DNA of 64,000 nucleotides, from contig JAETXT010000004.1 of assembly GCA_019188255.1 (NCBI GenBank), positions 4,774,001 to 4,838,000 on the forward strand. Reading direction: 5' to 3'. Below the pieces are notes generated by a model. That model ran no database searches. It was not told the origin of the DNA and saw only the letters and a list, made by a program, of their open reading frames with translations. The stretch comes from Verticillium longisporum. Its lineage: Eukaryota; Ascomycota; Sordariomycetes; Glomerellales; Plectosphaerellaceae. Below are positions 34,145-48,723 of this stretch, piece by piece. Position numbers and translations under genes: made by a program. How positions within the stretch are numbered: the first letter of the stretch is position 1; every line of letters begins with the position of its first letter.

Positions 34145-34619
34145 TATAACAACCAAGGAAGCAGGGTGGCCGCGAGTTAACGACCCCGCGATCGGGAGAC
34201 ACGATAAGATAAGAAGCGGACCCACTAGGCAGAGCACGTAATGGCTCACCTAGATATAATAGTGAGCCGTTAGCTCACTAGGGATATAATAGTAAGCTAG
34301 GGGCTAGCTTACAAGATAATATACCGTGATCCTAACATCATGGATCACTAACGACTAACAAGTAAGCTATCCAATATAAGCTCACCACCTAATAACAAGG
34401 ATAGGATAAACGGGTATATAAGGACTAGATATTCTATACTTATAGATATATTCTTTCTTACGATAGTAATCAATCTAAGTCTTACTTTGTATCTATTATA
34501 ACGAGTGCGCAATGCCTTACGATACTATATCGTCTTAGAGTTATAACCTAAGCTTCTGCTAATAGCAACCCTAACCCTCTAATAGTATTCCCCTCTTCGG
34601 AAGCTGCTAGGTCGTAACA
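34145..34619 (+). repeat. gypsy-2 5' LTR (475 bp)
   Basis: Begins TATAACAACC (probably TGTAACAACC before mutation) and ends GTCGTAACA. Nearly all differences from the 3' LTR are C to T or G to A, and this copy keeps more C and G. Confidence 0.9.
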
Positions 34620-34682
34620 TTTTGATTACTCTTATTCAGTAGGTTTACCTTGTGATACTGAGCAATACTCACTATAGGAACA

Positions 34683-37600
34683 ATGTCCACTAATAGCATT
34701 AGCAATAGCGCTAGCAACTTAGCCGCTATGATCTAAGAACTTCGTTTAGAGAATGAATAGCTCCGGGCCTCGATGTAATAGCTCTAGGGAGGGTCGAATA
34801 TGAAAGCCCTTCCCCCTTAACTATTCGACGGAAACCCTAGGGCACTTCAATCTTTCATTACCTAGGTACGCTAGTACTATAAAGCTAATGAGAACTAGCT
34901 TAAGTACTAGGGCGAGAAAGTCGCTAACGCCTCCTCTTATCTTAAAGGGGATGCCTTATATTAGTTCGAACCCTTCGTTCGAGACTACTCTACCTATACT
35001 AAGAAAGAAGATATGAAGAAAGCTACCTAGGACGTCTATACCGGCATAAACGCTTTCGAGGAAGCTATTAAGGGAGTATTTAGAGATATAGACGAGGAAC
35101 GATAAAACGAACGAAAGATCCTTTAGCTTAAATAGACGGGGCTAGCTACTAAGTACGCCACGGAGTTTCGACTCTTAGCTACTCGATTAGACTAGACTGA
35201 GTCCGCCCTTATAGCCCGTTTCTACGAAGGACTTAAAGACGTCGTTAAGGACGACCTTATCCGGGAAGATAGACCCGAGACCTTTACTGAGTATATCGCT
35301 ATAGCCGTTAAGATCGACGACCGCTAGTATGAACGTAGGATGGAGAAGGGACGAAAGCCCGCCATAGGACTATGGAACCCTCGCGTCCCTTACTATCGAT
35401 CTAATTAGGGATATAAGTATTAATACGATAAGCCCCGCATTAGTACGGCTTAGGGGCAAACTACCTATATAGGCCCTATAGAACTTGATAATGCCCGCTA
35501 CGGCAAACCCAAGGACCTTAAGGATACTAAATGCTATAATTGCGGAAAGAATAGGTATATAGCCCGAGAATGCCGCTAGCCTAAGAAGCCTTAGAAGCTA
35601 GTTAACGAGCGATAGCTTAACTATACCTAGTACCAGGACTATGCTAGTACTAACTGGACCTTCTATTATTAGGATAGCTATCTTACGTATAAGGATAGTA
35701 AGGAGCAGAATGGATAGTTTCCTAGGGCGCCTACGGGGCAACGAACCCTAGCTATAATAATAACTACGAAGAAAGATAAACGTATCTAGAAATGGGCTCG
35801 GCAGGTAATACCCGAGACCTACGAAATCGATATAGATGAAGAAAGAGCCTACGAATACGCTTACCTAGAACTATAATCGACTCCCTATATAGGATTAATA
35901 AACGATACGGAATGGGATGAATATATACGAGCCGACGAAGAAGAACCTCCGCTCGGATAAATCTAGCTCTATATACCCGTATAAGTATATGAGGTTAGTA
36001 GCGCTAGCGAGGATTACGACCCCTTAGTACCCTAGAACGAACTTATCTACTACGGGACTAAGCTATAGAAGGCTAGCGCCTAAAAGCGAGAAAGTACTAA
36101 AGAAAACGTACGATTTATAGTAGGAGACTACCTAGTACTCTACTACGCCTACGAATAATACTACTAGTTATTCTAGCCCGAATGCGTCTACGATAACTAT
36201 AAATACTACTTTAAGGAGAAGGCCGTATACTAGTTTCTCCTACGTAACTACTAGATCGAGCTACGAGTAACGGTGGAATTCGAATAGGAGAGTCGTAAAT
36301 GGATCCTATATATAGATAAATATAGTTAGGGCCGGCTTACGTTCCGACTAGACCCTGCTTATTACGATAAATGCTACTAAGATAACGCTAGATAGGAAGA
36401 CTGCGATAATAATATATATATAAAGTACTATATCGCTAAAGCTAAAGATTAGAGACTCTATCGTATAAAGGACGTCCGAAAGCTACTCTTCCGCGTTTAC
36501 TATAAAGGCGACGATAGGAACGAAGACTTAGACGGACTATCTATAATATAGCCGCCTACTATGCTACCCCCTTCGGGAAAAGGCAAGCGTCGGTCGAATA
36601 GGGATAACGACCGACGAAGGAAGTAAGAGCAATCTACTTAGCTGAACGAACCTATAGTACGAACTACCTCTACGTAAGAATAAACGTAGGAGGACGATAG
36701 GTAAGCGCGCTACTAGATAGCAGCGCTTAGGGTAACTATATAAGCCCCGAATATATTAATAAGAATAAGATTATATGGAAATATAAGGAGGAACCCTATT
36801 AACTTAGTACGGTAGAAGGATAAGCGGTCTTATATAGAGGAGGGATCGTGAATACGGAGACTACGCCCCTCCAGGTATTTATCTCTTACCGTTAAGGTTA
36901 TATAACCTTCGATATTACTAATATAGGAGGAAAATAAATCATCCTAGGCATCCTATAGCTTAGATAATAGAACCCTTAGATTAACTAGATAGCTAGCCGC
37001 GTCTAGTAGAGTACGTTAGCCCTTGAGGAAAGACCTATAAGCGGTCTCTTAAGCGACCTCTAACTAGCCCTTAGGAATAGGGATAACTTAGAGGAGATAA
37101 CCCCGGAGGAGCCTATAATAGAATAGTAAGAAAGACTATAGAACGTACCTAAGGAATACTAGAAGTACGAAAAGATCTTTAGAGAAGAAGTCAATATAGT
37201 GCTACCTAAGTATATATATTACGACTACGAGATCCCAATTAAGGAAGGAGAGAGCCCATAGTTTAATAAGATCTATAGATTAAACCCTCGATAAATGGAT
37301 ACTCTCGACGAATACCTTAAGGAGAACCTTAGAAAAGGATATATCCGACTATCGATATCCCTAGCGGGATATCCGATTCTTTTTATACTAAAGAAGAATA
37401 GTAAAGAAAGACTATATATTAATTATAGATAGTTAAACGATATTACTATTAAGAATTACTACCTATTGCCTCTAATATCGGAATTTAGGGATGCATTAAT
37501 AGGAGCTAATTAGTTCATAGCGCTCGATCTTAAAGGAGTATATAACCTTATCCGCATTAAGGACGGAGAAGAATGGAAAATAGTATTCCGAATACGACGA

Positions 37601-39970
37601 GGATACTACGAATACTTAATTATATTATTCGGATTAACTAACGCCCCCGCAACCTTCTAAAATATAATTAATAATATATTACGAGAATTCCTAGACGTCT
37701 TCGTAGTAGTATACCTCGATAATATTCTAATCTTCTCGAAGACGATGGAAGAATATAAGGGATACGTCCACTAGGTCCTCGTACGACTATACTAGCATGA
37801 GCTGTTAGTAGAACTTGAAAAAGCTAAGTTCTATATATAGGAAGTAGATTTCCTCGGGTATACGATTACCCTAGGAGAAATTAAGATAGAAAAATCCAAA
37901 GTAGCAGCTATTAGGGAATAGCCTATACTAAAGAACGTTAAGGATATTAAAGTATTCCTCGGTTTCGTTAACTTCTACCGACGATTCCTAAAAGGATATA
38001 GTAAGACTACTAACCCTTTAACGAGCTTTACGGTTAAGGATATAGAGTTCGTATAGAACGAACCCTAAGAAAAGGCATTTCGCTAAATTATCGACGCTGT
38101 CCTTAGCAAGCTAGTCCTCTAAATGATAGACCCCGAAAATCCTATAGAAGTCGAGATAGATACCTCTGATTTCGCTATTAGAGGATAGTTAGGATAGAGG
38201 GACGATTAAGGACGCTTATACCCCGTAGTATTCTTCTCGAAAAAGCTATATGGACTAGAGCTTAACTATTAGATATACGATAAAGAATTTATAGTAATCA
38301 TCGAAGCCTTTAAAGAATGGAAAACGTATCTCTCCGGAGTACGATACGAAGTTAAGGTCTATATTAACTATAAGAACCTTATATACTTTATAACGAATAA
38401 AGATCTTAATAAACGATAGATTAGATAGGTAGAGTTCCTCTCGGAATTTAATTTCACTATTATCTACTATAAGGGATCTAAGAATGGTAGGGTAGATATT
38501 CTGAGTAGACGCTTAGATCACGAATAAAATACGCCCCCTAATATTAACGCTATCCTAGTAAGAGATAAAGAAGGGAACCTTATTCCCTATTACCGTACGC
38601 TAGCGGTCACTACTCGCATAATACCCGCTAGACTATTTATAGAAGCATTAGAACTAATTCAATAAGTCTACGAGGCTAAAGCCTACGGATACTAAGGAGT
38701 AGCGAAGACCTTCGCTCGACTTAGGAAATACTATAACTTTAAAGGAACTAGATAGGACGTTATAATAGTCATTTGCAACTACGACCTCTATAAAAAGAGT
38801 AAGGCAGAAAGGTATAGGCCTTACGGAGAACTTAAGGCTTTGCTAGTACTAGTAGTAGCCTAGGAGTCAGTCTTATTAGACTTCATTACTAGCCTGCCCC
38901 TATTAAAGGAACCCTTAACTAGGACCTCTTACGATAATATCCTAGTAGTCGTAGACCGACTTACGAAGTACTTATACTTCCTCTTATATAAAGCTATAGG
39001 TACGGTAGAAGACCTCGCCTATATATTCCTCCGGAATATTATAGGATAGTACGGACTATTAAAGGAATTAATATTAGATAGAGATAAACTCTTTACTAGT
39101 AACTTCTAGAAATTACTTATCGCTTAACTCGGAGCTAAATATAAGCTATCTACGGCTTTTTACCCGTAGATAGACGGATAGATAGAAAGAACGAACTAAA
39201 CGTTGGAATAATACCTCCGGTATTATATTAACTATTAATAGGATAATTAGGTTATATTACTACCTATTATATAGTTCGCATATAATAGCTTACTAAGCGA
39301 GTTAATAAAGGAGTTACCCTTCTATACTAACTATGGATATAACCTAATAGCCTACGCGGAGCGTTACGAAGTATTAGATACGCTAAAGGCAATTAATATT
39401 ACGGCTAATATCCGCAAAATTCAGGACTAGATTAAGCTCGACCTCGAGCTCGTACGAACTAGAATAACTATGTACGCTAATAAAATAAGGATAAAGGGAC
39501 TATCCTTATAAGAGGGAGGTAGCATCTACTTTATCCGCCGAAATATTAAAACTAAACGATTAAACGATAAATTAGACTTTAAGAAACTAGGACCTTTTAA
39601 AATTCTTAAAAAACTCTCGGATACTAACTACTACCTCTTATTGCTAGAGAATATAAAGATTCACCCTATTTTTTATATAGTACTTCTGGAACTAGTACTA
39701 CTAAACGCACTACTCGTAACTAGCGTAGAAGTAGAAGATATAAACGAATACGAAGTCGAAAGAATTATCGATTATAGAAAAACGAATAAATAAGACGAGT
39801 ACCTTATTAAATGGAAAAACTATAGGCATGAAGAAAATATATAGGAACTAGTTAAGAACCTGAACTGCCCGTAGTTGCTTTAAGAGTACCGTTATCCGGT
39901 ACGGGACTAAGATCCGAAAACTCCTCTCCGAAGCCTAACGAGGACTAGTCTACGACGCCGCTAGCACCCT
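34683..39970 (+). pseudogene. gypsy-2 gag-pol remnant
   Basis: Gag begins at ATG 34683 (MSTNSISNSASNLAAM) and is broken by TAA within 20 codons. The knuckle at 35532-35573 reads CYNCGKNRYIAREC with His replaced by Tyr. RT around 37180-37760 shows YLDNILIFSK, the catalytic YLDD having one Asp changed to Asn. RNase H near 38150 (EIDTSDFAIRG) and an integrase core near 38640-39450 (LLDFITSLP, VDRLTKY) follow, then a chromodomain-like end. Substitutions are all explained by C to T and G to A. The element cannot move on its own. Confidence 0.88.
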
Positions 39971-40560
39971 ACTCCTAAAGGTCCTGTACTACGTTAGCCT
40001 CTTGAGCCTCGAGATTTAGGTTATCCCTATATAGAGGGAGGACGCCGTCCTCCTTATCTAACTGACGAATCCCTCGAGTAAATAACTCTTTACTACGAAT
40101 CTTCGCCGCTTTCCGTATCTTGCGAAGACGGGATAAGCGACCTAAGGCCGTCGCTAATTTCGTTTAAAGCACTTCTAACTCCATTTCAGCATCCTTAATC
40201 TCCGCTTCTCGTTTCTTCTACTCGGTAAGAGCTTTTTCCACTATATAATCATTAGGCTAGGCATAAAACCATACTAGGGACTAACTTACGCGCAGAAACT
40301 ACGCTTATACTATTATAAGAGCGACCGCGGCGGATGCACTCCCTATAGTAAGAAGAACCCGGAGCAGTCTTATAGACGAGGTATCGCTTAAAATACCTAA
40401 TATAGGGCATTTTGATTTCGCCCTCGGAATCGATTAAAGTAGCGAGCGCTTTCCTCTAGTCGGTTTTAACGGATAAGCGTTTTATAATACGACCTAATAT
40501 TTTATTATAGTTAGTAAGGATAATAAGAGAAGGATTACCGTAGGTGGCTAAGACCTACTA
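39852..40560 (-). pseudogene. Antisense reading frame between pol and 3' LTR of gypsy-2
   Basis: On the minus strand a frame with coding character runs from about 40560 to TAA 39852. The N-terminal half reads ATLIDSEGEIKMP, then a stretch whose Tyr codons come from Cys by RIP (YLVYKTAPGSSYYRECIRRGRSYN), giving an ancestral Cys-rich, possibly zinc-binding segment. The C-terminal half is a charged helix or coiled coil (KREAEIKDAEMELEVL, TKLATALGRLSRLRKIRKAAK). One phase change lies near 40250. It overlaps the last 100 or so bases of pol in the opposite sense. I recall similar proteins annotated as hypothetical in Sordariomycetes. Function unknown. Confidence 0.5.
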
Positions 40561-40600
40561 TTTATAGCCGCTAGGATATCGGCCTGGAGGAGGAGTATTA

Positions 40601-41075
40601 TATAATAATTAAGGAAGTAGGGTGGCCGCGAGTTAACGACCCCGCGATCGGGAGATACGATAAGATAAGAAGCGGACCTACTAGGTAGAGTACGTAATAG
40701 CTTACCCAGACATAATAGTGAGCCATTAGCTTACTAGGGACATAATAGTAAGCTAGGGGCTAGCTTACAAGATAATATACCGTGATCCTAACATTATAGA
40801 TCACTAACGACTAATAAGTGAGCTATCCAATATAAGCTTACCACTTAATAACAAGGATAGGATGAACGGGTATATAAGGACTAGATATTCTATACTTATA
40901 GATATATTCTTTCTTACGATAGTGATTAATCTAAGTCTTACCTTATATCCATTGTAACGAGTGCGCAACGCCTTACGACACTATATCGTCTCAGAGTCAC
41001 AACCTAAGCTTCTGCTAATAGCAACCCTAACCCTCTGATAGTGTTCCCCTCTTCGGAAGCTGCCAGGTCGTAACA
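40601..41075 (+). repeat. gypsy-2 3' LTR (475 bp)
   Basis: Same length as the 5' LTR and more heavily C-to-T and G-to-A mutated near its start. Ends GTCGTAACA before the TCTAC duplication. Confidence 0.9.
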
Positions 41076-44000
41076 TCTACTTACTACCTTGCTACTATTA
41101 ATTATCTCGCCTAGGCTACTAAGTACTCTATTACTATTACTAAGGTCTCCGCTACTACCCTATAGTAGATTACTAGTTCTCTTACTAAGCTAGTTACTAT
41201 CTAGTTCGAGATCTAGGAGAATTATATTTTAATCGTAAATCGTTTATTAATTATTTATTATTTACTTATTAATAATCTATTAGAATTATAATATTCTTAT
41301 TAATATTATTAATAATAAGGAGGATAGCGAGAATTAGGAAGGTAATAGTAAGGTAGTAGCTTAAGAACTATTAATAGTCCGCTAATACTCCCCTATTACT
41401 TAGTTTTTTCTTTTACTTTTTTTTTTATTATTCTTCCTTAGGAGTAGGGCTAGGGGCTAGACTACCCCTTAAATATTAATTAGGTTATTATTAATCTACT
41501 ATTACTCTTCTTTATAATTATTTATATATCTTAATAAAGTCGTTTACTACGTTTCGCTATAGTTCCTATAAATTCTCGCTTTCTAGGTATCCTTCCTATT
41601 TAATAAGGTTTTACCGATTATATAGTAGTCCCCTATAGTTAATTATTCTCTCGACTATATATATATCTTTTATTCCTATAGCTAGTAATATCTTATTAAC
41701 CTATAGCTAAAGTAGTAATTAGTTTTCTCTACCTTTCTAATTTTCTAAATATAATATATAGAATATATTATATATTTTATAGCTAAGGGGTAGCTATAGC
41801 TTATATATTAGACTATAGCTATTTATCTTTTTAGTAATTCTAAATAGTCCGAAGTATTTATCGGATAGCTTCTTACTAGGTCTCTATTATTTAATCGTTC
41901 TTATAGAGAAGAGAACTAAGTCTCCTACTTTATATTCTTTCCGAATTCTTCCTTAATTATAATAGTAGGCTTAGTATCTATTATTAGTCTCTAAGAGTCT
42001 ATAGATTATCTTTCTTTTAATTATCTATTAGGCTATTTATAGTTCTACTATCTCTAAGTTCCTTTATCGTTACGTAGCTCGGCCTAGGTCCCTTAGTCTA
42101 GCTAGGTTATATCCTATTAATACTTCTACTAGTAATTACTAGATTATTATATAGAATAATATATTATATACGAATTCCGCTATAAGGAGTAGGGAAATCT
42201 AGTCTATTTATTCGTAATTATAGAATACTTTAAAATAATATTCTAGGTTCTAATTCTATCGTTCTATTTAGCTATTAGTCTATAAATAGAAGGCTATTAA
42301 GAGTTGTCTCTTTATTCCTATTATCTTATATAAAGTCGTCTAAAATTTATTAATAAATAGTAATCCTCTATCTAAGATTATACCTTTTAAGAGGCTATAT
42401 CTCTTAAATATATAGTCTTATAGTATAATTACTAGACTAGCTACTATAAGTCTACTATTAATTAATATATATATAGTATACTTTATAAAGTAGTCTATAA
42501 TAATTAATATAATATCTTATTTACTAACCTTAGGGAGTCCTATAATAAAGTCTATAGATATTTCTTTAAAAGGATTATTAAATAGTAATAAGCTATTTAA
42601 TTAGCTATATAGCTTATAGTATTAGGGTTTTATTATCTAATATATTAAGTATATAGGGATATATTCCTTAATATCTTTAATTAAGTTATTCTAGAAATAT
42701 ATATTTTTAAGCTAGGTAATAGTCTTCCTAACTCCTTAGTACCCTATTATTAAGCTATTATAGGCTTATTATAGGATTTCGTTTCTAAGGGCCTTATCCT
42801 ATAGAATAAAGATCTTATTCTTAAAGGTTAATAGGCTATTTACTTCTATTTATTAATTAAATAGCCTTTACTCCTTTCTTACTCTATAGAAGGTATTATT
42901 TCCCTAAGCTTCTAGAATAGCTTCTTTAATAGGTCTATTATCTAGCTATTAGTCTATTATAGTAATAGCCTTAACGATATTAAGGAATCGTTTTATCTAC
43001 GATAATAGATAATATACCTTCGCTTACTCCTATTCTCCTTAATTTAGCTTATAATCGGGCCTCCTAGAGAGGCTATCTACTAGGTTCCTATTATTTACTT
43101 AGTATTCGATAATAAAGTCGAACTCTAATAATGCTTATAATTATCTTCCCTATTATCCTAAGATCTTTAGCTTTTCTATAAGATATTTATAATTAAAGTA
43201 ATTAATTAGGACCTTAATTATTAATCTATTATAAATAAAGTATTATCTCTATATCCTAAAAGATTCTATAATCGCTATTATTTCTATTTCTAATATATTA
43301 TATCGTAGCTCTATATTTTTAAGCTTTTTTAAAAAGTATATAATTAATTTCTAATAGCTATTCTCTAATTAAAATAGGATTACTCTAATTACGAAGTTTA
43401 ATATATCGGGCTTAATTCTCGTTTTTAATCTATTATCGAAATACTAGAAGATAGGAGCCCTCGTAAATATAAACTTTAATTTTTAGAAAGCTATTAAGTT
43501 AATAGTATTTAGCTAGAAGTCTATTATTAATTATTTAGTATTCTTATTAATTAAGGGGGCTACGATTTTCGAATAGTTCTTAATAAAACGCTTATAAAAG
43601 CCTATAAATTTAAGGAATCCTTAGAAATCTTTTAAGGATCGGGGGGTCGGCTAGTCCCTTATTATAGTAATTCGTTCTTCTATAATATATACGTTTATAG
43701 TGGAGATTATAAACCCTAGAAACTCTACTATTATTATATTAAAATTGCATTTTTCTAGATTTATATAGAAGTTCTATTTTTAAAATCTTCTAAATATTAT
43801 TTTAATATTCTATTAATATTTTTTTAATATTATTAAATATATTAAAATATTATCTATATAAACGATATATATTATATTTATAAGGCTAGCTAATACTTTA
43901 TTAATATATATTTAGAAAGTAATTAATATATTTACGAGGCTAAATAATATAATAAAGTATTCGAAGTAATTATATTTTATTCTAAATACCGTTTTCTATT

Positions 44001-44370
44001 TATCCTTTATTTTAATATATAATTAATAATAAATATCTTTTAAATCTAGTTTTATAAATAATTTAGCTATTATTAATTAATTAAGTAGCTCGTAGATAAA
44101 TAGGAAGGTAATATAGTCTTTCTTTATAATCTTATTAAATCCCCTATAGTCGATATATATCCTAAGCTTATTATCCTTCTTTAGGATAAATAATATAGAG
44201 GTATTAATAGAGCTAATAGAATATCTAATCTATCCGTTTTTTAATAAATCGTTTATATATTCTTTTAATATTTCTAATTCCTTTTCTATTAAAGTATAGA
44301 TAAATCTAAAAAGTAATTTCTTTCTATCCTTAAATTCTATTAAATAATCCTATTAATAATATTATAATAG

Positions 44371-44661
44371 TATTAAACTAATATTAGGGGATTACCTAGG
44401 TCGGTAATTACTATATAGGATTCACCGATATAATAATTACCGGGGCTAGGATTTATAGCTCTTAGGAGTATGTGATTTATAGCTTACGTAATTAGTAAAT
44501 TAGATAGGTATATCTAATTTATATAGATAGCGGTAATTTAGAGAGATAGAATTATTAACTATATTATAAGACTTATATTACCTACCCTACCTATTTAGAG
44601 CTCTTAGGTATAGCTAAAGCAATAAAACGGGGTTTATATAAGTAGTAAAGCCCTCTTAATA
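44371..44661 (+). repeat. copia-B 5' LTR
   Basis: 291 bp. TGTTGA...TCAACA ends mutated to TATTAA...TTAATA. More RIPed than the 3' LTR. Confidence 0.88.
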
Positions 44662-47600
44662 TTAATTAGTATTGCATTTAACGTAATATAGAATAACTAG
44701 AGCTAGAGAAGTTAAGATCGATCCTACGGATAGTAAATTCGCTATACGTAAGCTTATCGGTTATACTTTATAAATAATCGTAAGAGTACCGTTTACTTTA
44801 AGTACTTTAGGACTCTTATAAGAGCTTAGTAATAGGGAAATCCCCTATTATATAATCTATAAGAGTACTATCTACTTCGAGTACCTTAGGACTCCTATAC
44901 TTAAGATTACTACTTAGGCTATATTACTAGCTACTAAACCTAATAAACGAAGCTCTATAGAATAGTTAATTAGCCGTAATAGAGCTTTAATAAAATTAAC
45001 GATAATAAGCTCCTCGGATTATAGTAATAGCTCTATAATAGAGCTAGAGAGCGCTAAAAAGATATAATAGGAGTTCGACGGTATTTTAGAAGAACTCGGT
45101 ATATTACGCCTAACATAGAAGGTTAAGAAGGGTCTCAATATTAACTTCATCGTTTATAGAGTAGAATTATAGTTCCCTAGATTACTAGATTTAGTATCCG
45201 TAGATCTTAAGAGTATTTAGATCCTTAAAGTAATAAGCGTATATAGGACTATAAAGGGAGTTTACCTCCTAGAGGCGTTTATCGAAGACTTCTAGGGATA
45301 GACCGAAGAGGACTTTAACTCCTATAATATAATAATTATTCGAGCGCTAAAGGTATATCTAGTAAAACGTAGGATCCCTCTTCTAGGAGTAATAAACGCT
45401 AAGACATTAAAGAGACTAGTCCTAATACTTTTATAGGAAGAGATGCCCGATACGATAGAGTCGATTATTATTAATCGGGATTTAATGCTCTAAAGAGTAA
45501 AGGAATAGCGAGACTAATAGGATAACGAGTAATAACCTACGGGGAACGCCTAGCTATCCTAAATCCGAAAACTACGAATAGGGAGGATAGATCCCTAATA
45601 GCCCTTAATTCTAGGATTATCTAATTAATGGAATAGGTAATCTAATTAATGAGAAATTACGCTTTAATCGTAAAGAAATAAGACCTTACCCCTAAATATT
45701 ACTTAGAACCTACTAGCTTAATACTATATTCTATTATTATATAAATCGGTAAATTCATTAATTAATAAAGCTATAATTAAATAATTTATATCGCTCTAGA
45801 ATAAGGAGAGTAATTATTCTAAGGAGATATATAATATCCTTAACGATAAAATATATATCTTTATAGACGTTTACGAACTACTATAAATCTACTATATATA
45901 GCTCTATATATTCTTCCCGAGTATACTTTTAGAGTATATATAAACTTTCTTCCTAGAATATATAAATTAGAGTATAAGACTCTATTAAATATATTTAACG
46001 ATTAAATAATAATTCGATTTAGAGATTAATAGAGTATAATATTATATAGATTAGAGCTTAATAACGTTCTACTCTATAATAATAGAAGCTAATAATATAG
46101 GAAAGCTATAAATAGAAGTTCTCTAGATCCTTCTAAATAAGCTTTAGTAATACTAGAGAGCATTTAGCCCTATATTTAAGGAAGAGATTTATCTCTATAT
46201 AAATACTCTAAAGGCGGTTTAAGGTATCCTAGAACTAAAGATTATATTAATAAGGCTAGAGCGATCTTTTAATATACTATCTATATAGCTTAAGAATATA
46301 TTAAAGGTAGAGGAGAATACTAGAATACTTAAATATTTCTATATTAATAGACGTTATAGGAGCGGATATCGCTAGGCTAGTAGAAGGGGAGATCGTAGAG
46401 AATAATTAGTATATAGAACTAATAATTATTAGCTATCTAGAATTCGTAAATACTAGATATACTCTAAACGAGATTATAGATCGACGAAGTACTCTCCCGA
46501 AGAATAATAACGTTCGAAAGAGTAATAGAAATATATATAAGAAGCATATAAGGATTAGCGGAAGGGATATTATTAGTTTTTAATAATAATAGAACCTATT
46601 AAGAGCTCGGAATTAGATAATCCTACTTCTAATAAACTAGGAATAAATAATGCTTTTAAATCTAATTCTAAGAGTAAACTAATAAATATTTATATTATAT
46701 ACTTCCTAGTAAATAAATCGTTCTAATATAGAATTAGAGGGAATAGTCCGAAGGCTAAAATAATAGCTCCGATAGAGTAGCTCTTTACTTAATATTAAAT
46801 TAATAGTACTTCTATATAGTATAGTATTATCCTTAATATAGGTATAATATTAATTTCTATAATAGGAGCTTTATAAATAAAGGCCCTAATAGCCTTAATA
46901 CTAAACTTAATAGTAAATAAATAGGGAATAAGGGCTAGAGTAAGATTCGGAGTAGGAAATCCTATTTCTATAATAGAGGAGATTATTATTCTAATACTAA
47001 TTAGGAGAATTACGTTCTATATCGTCCTAATAGATATTTTATTCCTACTTTATATTAAGGATATAGACGATCTCGGAGTCTATTTAGATAATATATATAA
47101 TAAGCTAGTAAAGCGTATTAAGGAGATCTAAGAGTATACGCCTATTTTTCGTAAATAGGGCTACCTATAATTCTTCCTAGATACGAAGACCTATACTAGC
47201 TCTGGGATTATATATATAATAGGGATAGAGAGTAATAGAATAGCGTTTCTAATAGAAGTAGAGCTCTAATATATTTATAAGCGGTTTAGTTACTTATCTA
47301 TAAAGAAGCTATAGAACCTACTCTAGAGAATAGACTAGGATATAAATCGGGATATTCTAGAACTAATAAACCGCTTCTATTACTATTATTAGATTAAAGG
47401 GAAGTCTCCGTAATACTTTAAATTTACCCTAAAATTAGATATCGACTTTAATTATAAGATTTTAATCGATATTATATATTTAGATAGAAAGCCTATTCTT
47501 TATATAATCGATGCGAATATAGGATTCTAATCCATAACTTTTATTCCTAATTTTATAGTTTACGTAACGTAGGAAGCTCTTAAAAGGTATTAATTAGATA

Positions 47601-48723
47601 TATACTTTAGGCCTCTAGACGTCGTAACTATTAATACTAGAATGAACTTTACTTCTATAGAGTTTAGGGTAGAGGTATACCTCTTAGGTATAACCTATTA
47701 TTAGATCCCTATAGAGGCCTATTAGTTAATCGGTAAAGTTAAGAGCTATTATAAGCTAATATATAGAGCGTACGAGATCTTAAAGGTAGAGTCTCGTAAT
47801 ATAAGCCTAGAATCGCTATTTTAAGGAGCGATAAAGGCAGTAAACGATATTGCTAAGCTTAACGGATTAGTACCTATATTATTTATATTCGGGGCGATAC
47901 CTAGGATCATTATTAACTTAGCGCCTACTATAACCTAGATATAGCGTACTAAAGCGGTTAATAAAGCGATAATAGAGCTTTAGCGAATAATTACTAAGTA
48001 GAAGGTTAATAATACTCTTAATACCTATAACGGACTAGATACTAAGTAATTACTACCGAGATCGCTAGAGCTAGGAAGCGACGTTCTTATATTCCGAGAA
48101 CGGGAGAAATGGACTAGTCCCTATAAGGTTATATCGGTTTCTAATATAGTAGTTATAGTCGAAATAATTAACGGCCTAATAGAGTTTAGAGGAATATATA
48201 TTAAGCTATATAATAGATCGCCCGATTAATAGGCTAGGGAGATAATAGTAATTCGAACTCTAGAAACTCTAGAACTATTTAAATACTTAGAGCTAATTCT
48301 ACTACGATAATACGGGAGACCTAGGAAGTTAATAAACGCTACGAATCTATTATAGGCGGCTTTTACGGATTATAAGAATAATATAATTAGGACTTTATAG
48401 ATCGAGCGCTAATTTATTATTAAAAGGGAATAGTAAGGGTACGACCTAGCTATTTAACTATATAATAAAGGTAGAATAATAACCCCTAGGAAGCTATTTA
48501 AATAGTCTAACTAGGAGGAAATCGATTTACTCCTAGTAGCTAGAGTAATTATACTAATTAGGAGATCCGCATTTCCTAGTATTAAGATCTTTAGATACTA
48601 GCTTATAAGAGAAGTAAAAGGCCTCCCTTAAGCCCTATATAAGAAGTTAAGACTAGTAGTTTAAGGATATAGTAATTAAGAGAAGATAACCCTATTAACG
48701 TAATCGCTTACGATTATATACTA

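Larger units (their letters stand above)
34145..41075 (+). mobile_element. Gypsy retrotransposon gypsy-2, complete, moderately RIPed
   Basis: 6931 bp with 475-bp LTRs at both ends and an exact 5-bp duplication TCTAC (34140-34144, 41076-41080). It is inserted in gypsy-1 in the opposite orientation. Internal order on the plus strand is gag with zinc knuckle, RT, RNase H, integrase, chromodomain-side end, antisense frame and 3' LTR. It is less mutated than its host element, so it either inserted later or escaped part of the RIP. Confidence 0.93.
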
